NCBI GenBank assembly: GCA_947385505.1
Contig: CANDLP010000054.1
Coordinates: 1 to 9,894 of the forward strand
Length of the DNA stretch: 9,894 nucleotides
Source: an uncultured Clostridia bacterium
Lineage (GTDB): Bacteria; Bacillota; Clostridia; Oscillospirales; Ruminococcaceae
Direction: 5' to 3'
The first letter of the stretch is position 1. The number at the start of each line of letters is the position of its first letter. Of the stretch, positions 8,091 to 9,894 are shown one piece after another. The translations under genes and the position numbers were made by a program. The notes below the pieces were generated by a model. That model had not been told where the DNA came from and made no database searches. It saw only the letters and a program-made list of their open reading frames with translations.

Positions 8091-8454
8091 TCAAGACAAC
8101 AAAAGGCTTACCCAAAATGTAGTCAGCCTTCTGAAAAACCGGTTTTCAGTACGGCTATAGATAATTTTGTTGTTGGGAAGATTTTTTACTTCGGTCAGTT
8201 TGCCGTTTTCACCGATTACAGGCCGTTTGCTGATTTTTCCCTTTACCGCGCCGTCTTCCGTCTTTTTCGCTATGAACTTTAATCTTTTGTTTTTCCGGAC
8301 TTCCGATGGCTTGCCGCGAAAAAAGCTGACGTTTCCTCCAAGAATTCGTTCAATTCGCTGAACCGCTGGATCTCCTTATCCTGCTCCTTTCGCTTTCGCC
8401 GGCTTTACTGCTTGTGCCTTCCGCTTCTTGTCGCAGCTCTGCTTTTGCGCATTT
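8091..8454 (-). pseudogene. Probable decayed gene remnant, unidentified
   Basis: No intact gene fits 8019-8519, but the minus strand gives protein-like stretches in three frames that follow each other. Reading 5' to 3' on the minus strand: 8454-8350 has KAELRQEAEG; 8404-8282 has KEQDKEIQRFSELNEFLEE then TSAFF, ending KSGKTKD at a stop; and 8375-8094 is open for 94 codons with KFIAKKTEDGAVKGKISKRP and LTEVKNLPNNKIIYSRTENR. The first two look like consecutive parts of one charged, coiled-coil-like C-terminus joined by a frameshift near 8390. No start codon with a ribosome binding site heads any of them. The parent family is not recognised; a mobile-element gene is one guess. Chance open frames remain possible. 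Confidence 0.35.
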
Positions 8455-8519
8455 CTATAAAATCAGAATATAAAAAATTCGCTTTCACGCAAAATAAACA
8501 CAGCTTCACGAAAAGTATA

Positions 8520-8548
8520 TTGATTTCTCATTCAAGTTAAATTATAAT
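8520..8548 (+). promoter_or_regulatory. Sigma-A-type promoter of the surface-protein unit
   Basis: TTGATT at 8520-8525 and a perfect TATAAT at 8543-8548 are exactly 17 bp apart in an AT-rich stretch. Transcription would start near 8555, giving a leader of nearly 60 bases before the TTG start at 8613. This is the best promoter-like sequence in the window, and its place directly before the second gene unit supports it. Confidence 0.7.
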
Positions 8549-8612
8549 TAAGCCGTGACCTAAAACGATTAGACTGCATTGACAAATAATTGCCAAAAAC
8601 GGAGGTGATATT

Positions 8613-9185
8613 TTGGTTGACGAAGAAAAAGGAAACCAAAAAGAAGAAAAGAAAGAAGAAAAAATAAAAAAAACGCGGCTGCTTTTACTGCTGCTGTTGC
8701 TGCTGTTATTGCTGTTGGGGTCGATTTCGGTCACTGTGTGGGCTGTCTGGTTCAGAAAACCGGCGGTGGTGCTGTCACCCGATTATGCGCCGCAGCATGT
8801 AGAGGAATATGCCGAATCAATGGACGACGGCGAAGACAGCAAGCTTGAACAGCCTGAGGGCGGCGGAGCGGTAAGCCTTACCTATTCAAGAGAGGTTACT
8901 ATCGACCTTTCGGAGAAAAAGGCGGGACTTTTGTTCGCAAATCCCTCTAAATCCAATCAGAATATGGTGCTCCAGCTTGTTATCGATGATACGTTAATCG
9001 TTCAGTCCGGACGGCTTGAACCGGGCAACAGGGTCACAACTCTCGATCTTCTTGAAGGAACCGAAACAATGCTTTCCAAGGGGGGATATGAGGGAAAATT
9101 TATTGTACTGTTTTATCAGCCGGACAGCGGGGAAAAGGCGATGCTTAATACCGAGATTCCCGTTGAAATTACAGTGCAGGAGTAA
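8613..9185 (+). CDS. Membrane-anchored extracytoplasmic protein with a 13-leucine tract
   Basis: The start is TTG at 8613, chosen because GGAGGTG at 8601-8607 lies at ideal distance and no ATG or GTG is suitably placed. The 190-residue product has a Lys/Glu-rich cytosolic tail (2-22) and one membrane segment (about 23-47) opening with 13 consecutive leucines (23-35), so the C-terminus faces outward. A Pro/Asp/Glu-rich stalk follows (about 50-85, with LSPDYAP and QPEGGG). A region of alternating hydrophobic residues (about 86-190, with VSLTYSREVTIDLS, MVLQLVIDD, KFIVLFYQPDSGE and IPVEITV) is typical of a beta-sandwich. There is no LPXTG motif, catalytic motif or cysteine. It is first in a unit with the secreted protein 27 bp downstream, suggesting partnership at the cell surface. 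I do not recognise a named family. Confidence 0.9.
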   Translation: MVDEEKGNQKEEKKEEKIKKTRLLLLLLLLLLLLLGSISVTVWAVWFRKPAVVLSPDYAPQHVEEYAESMDDGEDSKLEQPEGGGAVSLTYSREVTIDLSEKKAGLLFANPSKSNQNMVLQLVIDDTLIVQSGRLEPGNRVTTLDLLEGTETMLSKGGYEGKFIVLFYQPDSGEKAMLNTEIPVEITVQE

Positions 9186-9198
9186 AAACAACATTTAC

Positions 9199-9204
9199 AG
9201 GAGG
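9199..9204 (+). promoter_or_regulatory. Ribosome binding site of the secreted-protein gene
   Basis: A perfect AGGAGG ends 8 bases before the ATG at 9213, inside the 27-bp gap after the preceding stop codon. It fixes the start and implies translation from the same transcript as the anchored protein. Confidence 0.85.
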
Positions 9205-9212
9205 AATTTATT

Positions 9213-9749
9213 ATGAAAAAGTTTATCACAACTATTGCCGCGCTTTCCGCTATGGCAGTTTTATCCGTTTCCGCGTTTGCCGCAGCGGCCGGCAGCGACA
9301 CCATTGACGACGCGATTGGCGAAAACGGCAGCCACGATGTTGAGGTAAAGTACGACGACTCTACAAACAAGACCGTTTACAGCGTTGACATCGTATGGGG
9401 CGCAATGCAGTTTAATTACAGCGCCGGTACATGGGATCCCGATACTCACACCTATGCTGCCGACGGCAATGCGGGCTTTACACCGGCAGCGGAAAATGAT
9501 GACAAGGTTACCGTTACCAACCACACAAACAAGGAGCTTGAAGCGACGGTTGCCTATGCGCAGGACGCAAGCCATACAGATATCACCGGCGCTGTAACTC
9601 CCGCCGATCCAACGACGATCGCTACTGCCGTAGGGACAGCAGTTGACGCCGCGCCCAATCAGGTATTTCAACTGGCGCTCAGCGGCGCTCCCGCTGCTCA
9701 GCTCCCTACCTACACCAAGGTCGGTACTCTTACCGTTACACTGGCATAA
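9213..9749 (+). CDS. Small secreted beta-rich surface protein
   Basis: The 178-residue product begins with a clear signal peptide: MKKF, a hydrophobic core to about residue 19, and an AFA site giving likely cleavage after residue 23. The mature part (about 155 residues) is acidic, rich in Ala, Thr, Asp and Val, and has no cysteine, membrane segment, LPXTG or other sorting motif. It reads as a beta-sandwich: DVEVKYDDS, TVYSVDIVWGAMQFNYS (residues 54-70), TWDPDTHTY (73-81), DKVTVTNHTNKELEATVAYA, and a last strand VGTLTVTL at the extreme C-terminus. The VDIVWG strand and the terminal beta-strand are the most distinctive parts. It lies 27 bp after the anchored protein and is co-directional, so the two are probably made together. 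It resembles uncharacterised secreted proteins of gut Clostridia, but I cannot name the family. It could be a surface-layer, pilus-like or ligand-binding subunit. Confidence 0.9.
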   Translation: MKKFITTIAALSAMAVLSVSAFAAAAGSDTIDDAIGENGSHDVEVKYDDSTNKTVYSVDIVWGAMQFNYSAGTWDPDTHTYAADGNAGFTPAAENDDKVTVTNHTNKELEATVAYAQDASHTDITGAVTPADPTTIATAVGTAVDAAPNQVFQLALSGAPAAQLPTYTKVGTLTVTLA

Positions 9750-9880
9750 TCGGCTTTCCTAACCGCAGGAAAATATAAATTTTCGGAAAAACCGTACAAA
9801 CATAAAAAGATACCTTTGGCAGCGGCGTTTGCCGCCTTATGGGGCAGACGCTCTGTTACGGTATCGTTCCTAATTTTTTT
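9750..9880 (+). promoter_or_regulatory. Structured intergenic region before the next gene
   Basis: After the stop codon an AT-rich hairpin (GAAAAT 9769-9774 with ATTTTC 9779-9784) and a CGG/CCG mini-hairpin follow. Then GATACC at 9809-9814 pairs with GGTATC at 9860-9865, enclosing a GC-rich hairpin (GCGGC 9822-9826 with GCCGC 9831-9835, loop GTTT) and a smaller one (CAGA 9845-9848 with TCTG 9852-9855). Eight bases later comes a run of seven T (9874-9880), and AGGAA 9767-9771 could alternatively pair with TTCCT 9867-9871 just before that run. This may be an attenuator, partial terminator or RNA-stabilising element that sets the ratio of the secreted protein to the downstream gene. It does not match a riboswitch I know. 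Confidence 0.45.
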
Positions 9881-9890
9881 AAAGGAGGTG
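9881..9890 (+). promoter_or_regulatory. Strong ribosome binding site of a gene starting beyond the window
   Basis: AAAGGAGGTG is a near-perfect Shine-Dalgarno sequence, and only four bases remain after it. The start codon therefore lies just past position 9894. A third co-directional gene thus belongs to, or directly follows, the surface-protein unit; its product cannot be seen. Confidence 0.7.
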
Positions 9891-9894
9891 CGGT

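Noticed and set aside
8085..8361. Two overlapping plus-strand frames of about 65 codons
   Set aside because: There is no Shine-Dalgarno, the composition is Phe/Arg-rich and not protein-like, and the opposite strand gives better-looking remnants.
8579..8612. Second promoter starting with the perfect TTGACA at 8579-8584
   Set aside because: At 17 bp there is no -10 match; that position falls in the ribosome binding site.
9261..9671. 136-codon minus-strand frame opposite the secreted-protein gene
   Set aside because: The + strand has a signal peptide, ribosome binding site and beta-strand pattern; the opposite frame is a shadow.
9809..9865. Cyclic-di-GMP (GEMM) riboswitch
   Set aside because: The folded shape has two hairpins in a closing stem, but the conserved GEMM core sequences are absent.
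9860..9880. Simple Rho-independent terminator after the secreted-protein gene
   Set aside because: The T-run is eight bases away from the closing stem, and a strong ribosome binding site follows at once, so full termination is not supported; kept only as a possible attenuator.

Overview
The window looks like chromosomal DNA from a Gram-positive Clostridia-type Firmicute, plausibly a gut Oscillospiraceae or Lachnospiraceae relative. The grounds are strong AGGAGG-type ribosome binding sites, a TTG start codon, sigma-A-like promoter spacing, a short Gram-positive signal peptide and moderate GC in genes with AT-rich gaps. This is inferred from style; no taxonomic marker is present.

Layout. Positions 1-531 carry no credible gene. 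They hold one arm of a 55-bp repeat at the very start (1-55), an AT-rich spacer with a possible promoter, and a 160-bp nested palindrome (264-423) built from two inverted arms of the same repeat. A short leader follows with a 19-bp-period direct repeat and the ribosome binding site. Positions 532-7662 encode one very large protein of 2376 residues. It is a cyclic beta-1,2-glucan synthase with a membrane-embedded GT84-type glycosyltransferase, a middle GH189-type cyclising domain and a C-terminal GH94-type domain. All key motifs are visible, but the protein is clearly shorter than the proteobacterial enzymes. A 65-residue conserved-looking small protein (7724-7921) follows in the same direction, and a strong hairpin terminator (7970-8018) closes this unit.

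Positions 8019-8519 contain no intact gene. Minus-strand reading there gives protein-like segments scattered over three frames (8091-8454), which look like the decayed remains of a gene. A good sigma-A promoter (8520-8548) then drives a second, unrelated unit. Its first gene (8613-9185, TTG start) encodes a membrane-anchored extracytoplasmic protein with a 13-leucine tract. Its second gene (9213-9749) encodes a small secreted beta-rich protein. A structured, T-run-containing intergenic region and a strong Shine-Dalgarno at the window edge show that a third gene probably starts just beyond position 9894.

Working together: the first unit makes a cell-envelope or exported glucan at the cytoplasmic membrane. 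The second unit looks like a cell-surface module of an anchored beta-sandwich-like protein plus a secreted partner. I cannot name its family, and it is the best candidate here for an undescribed system.
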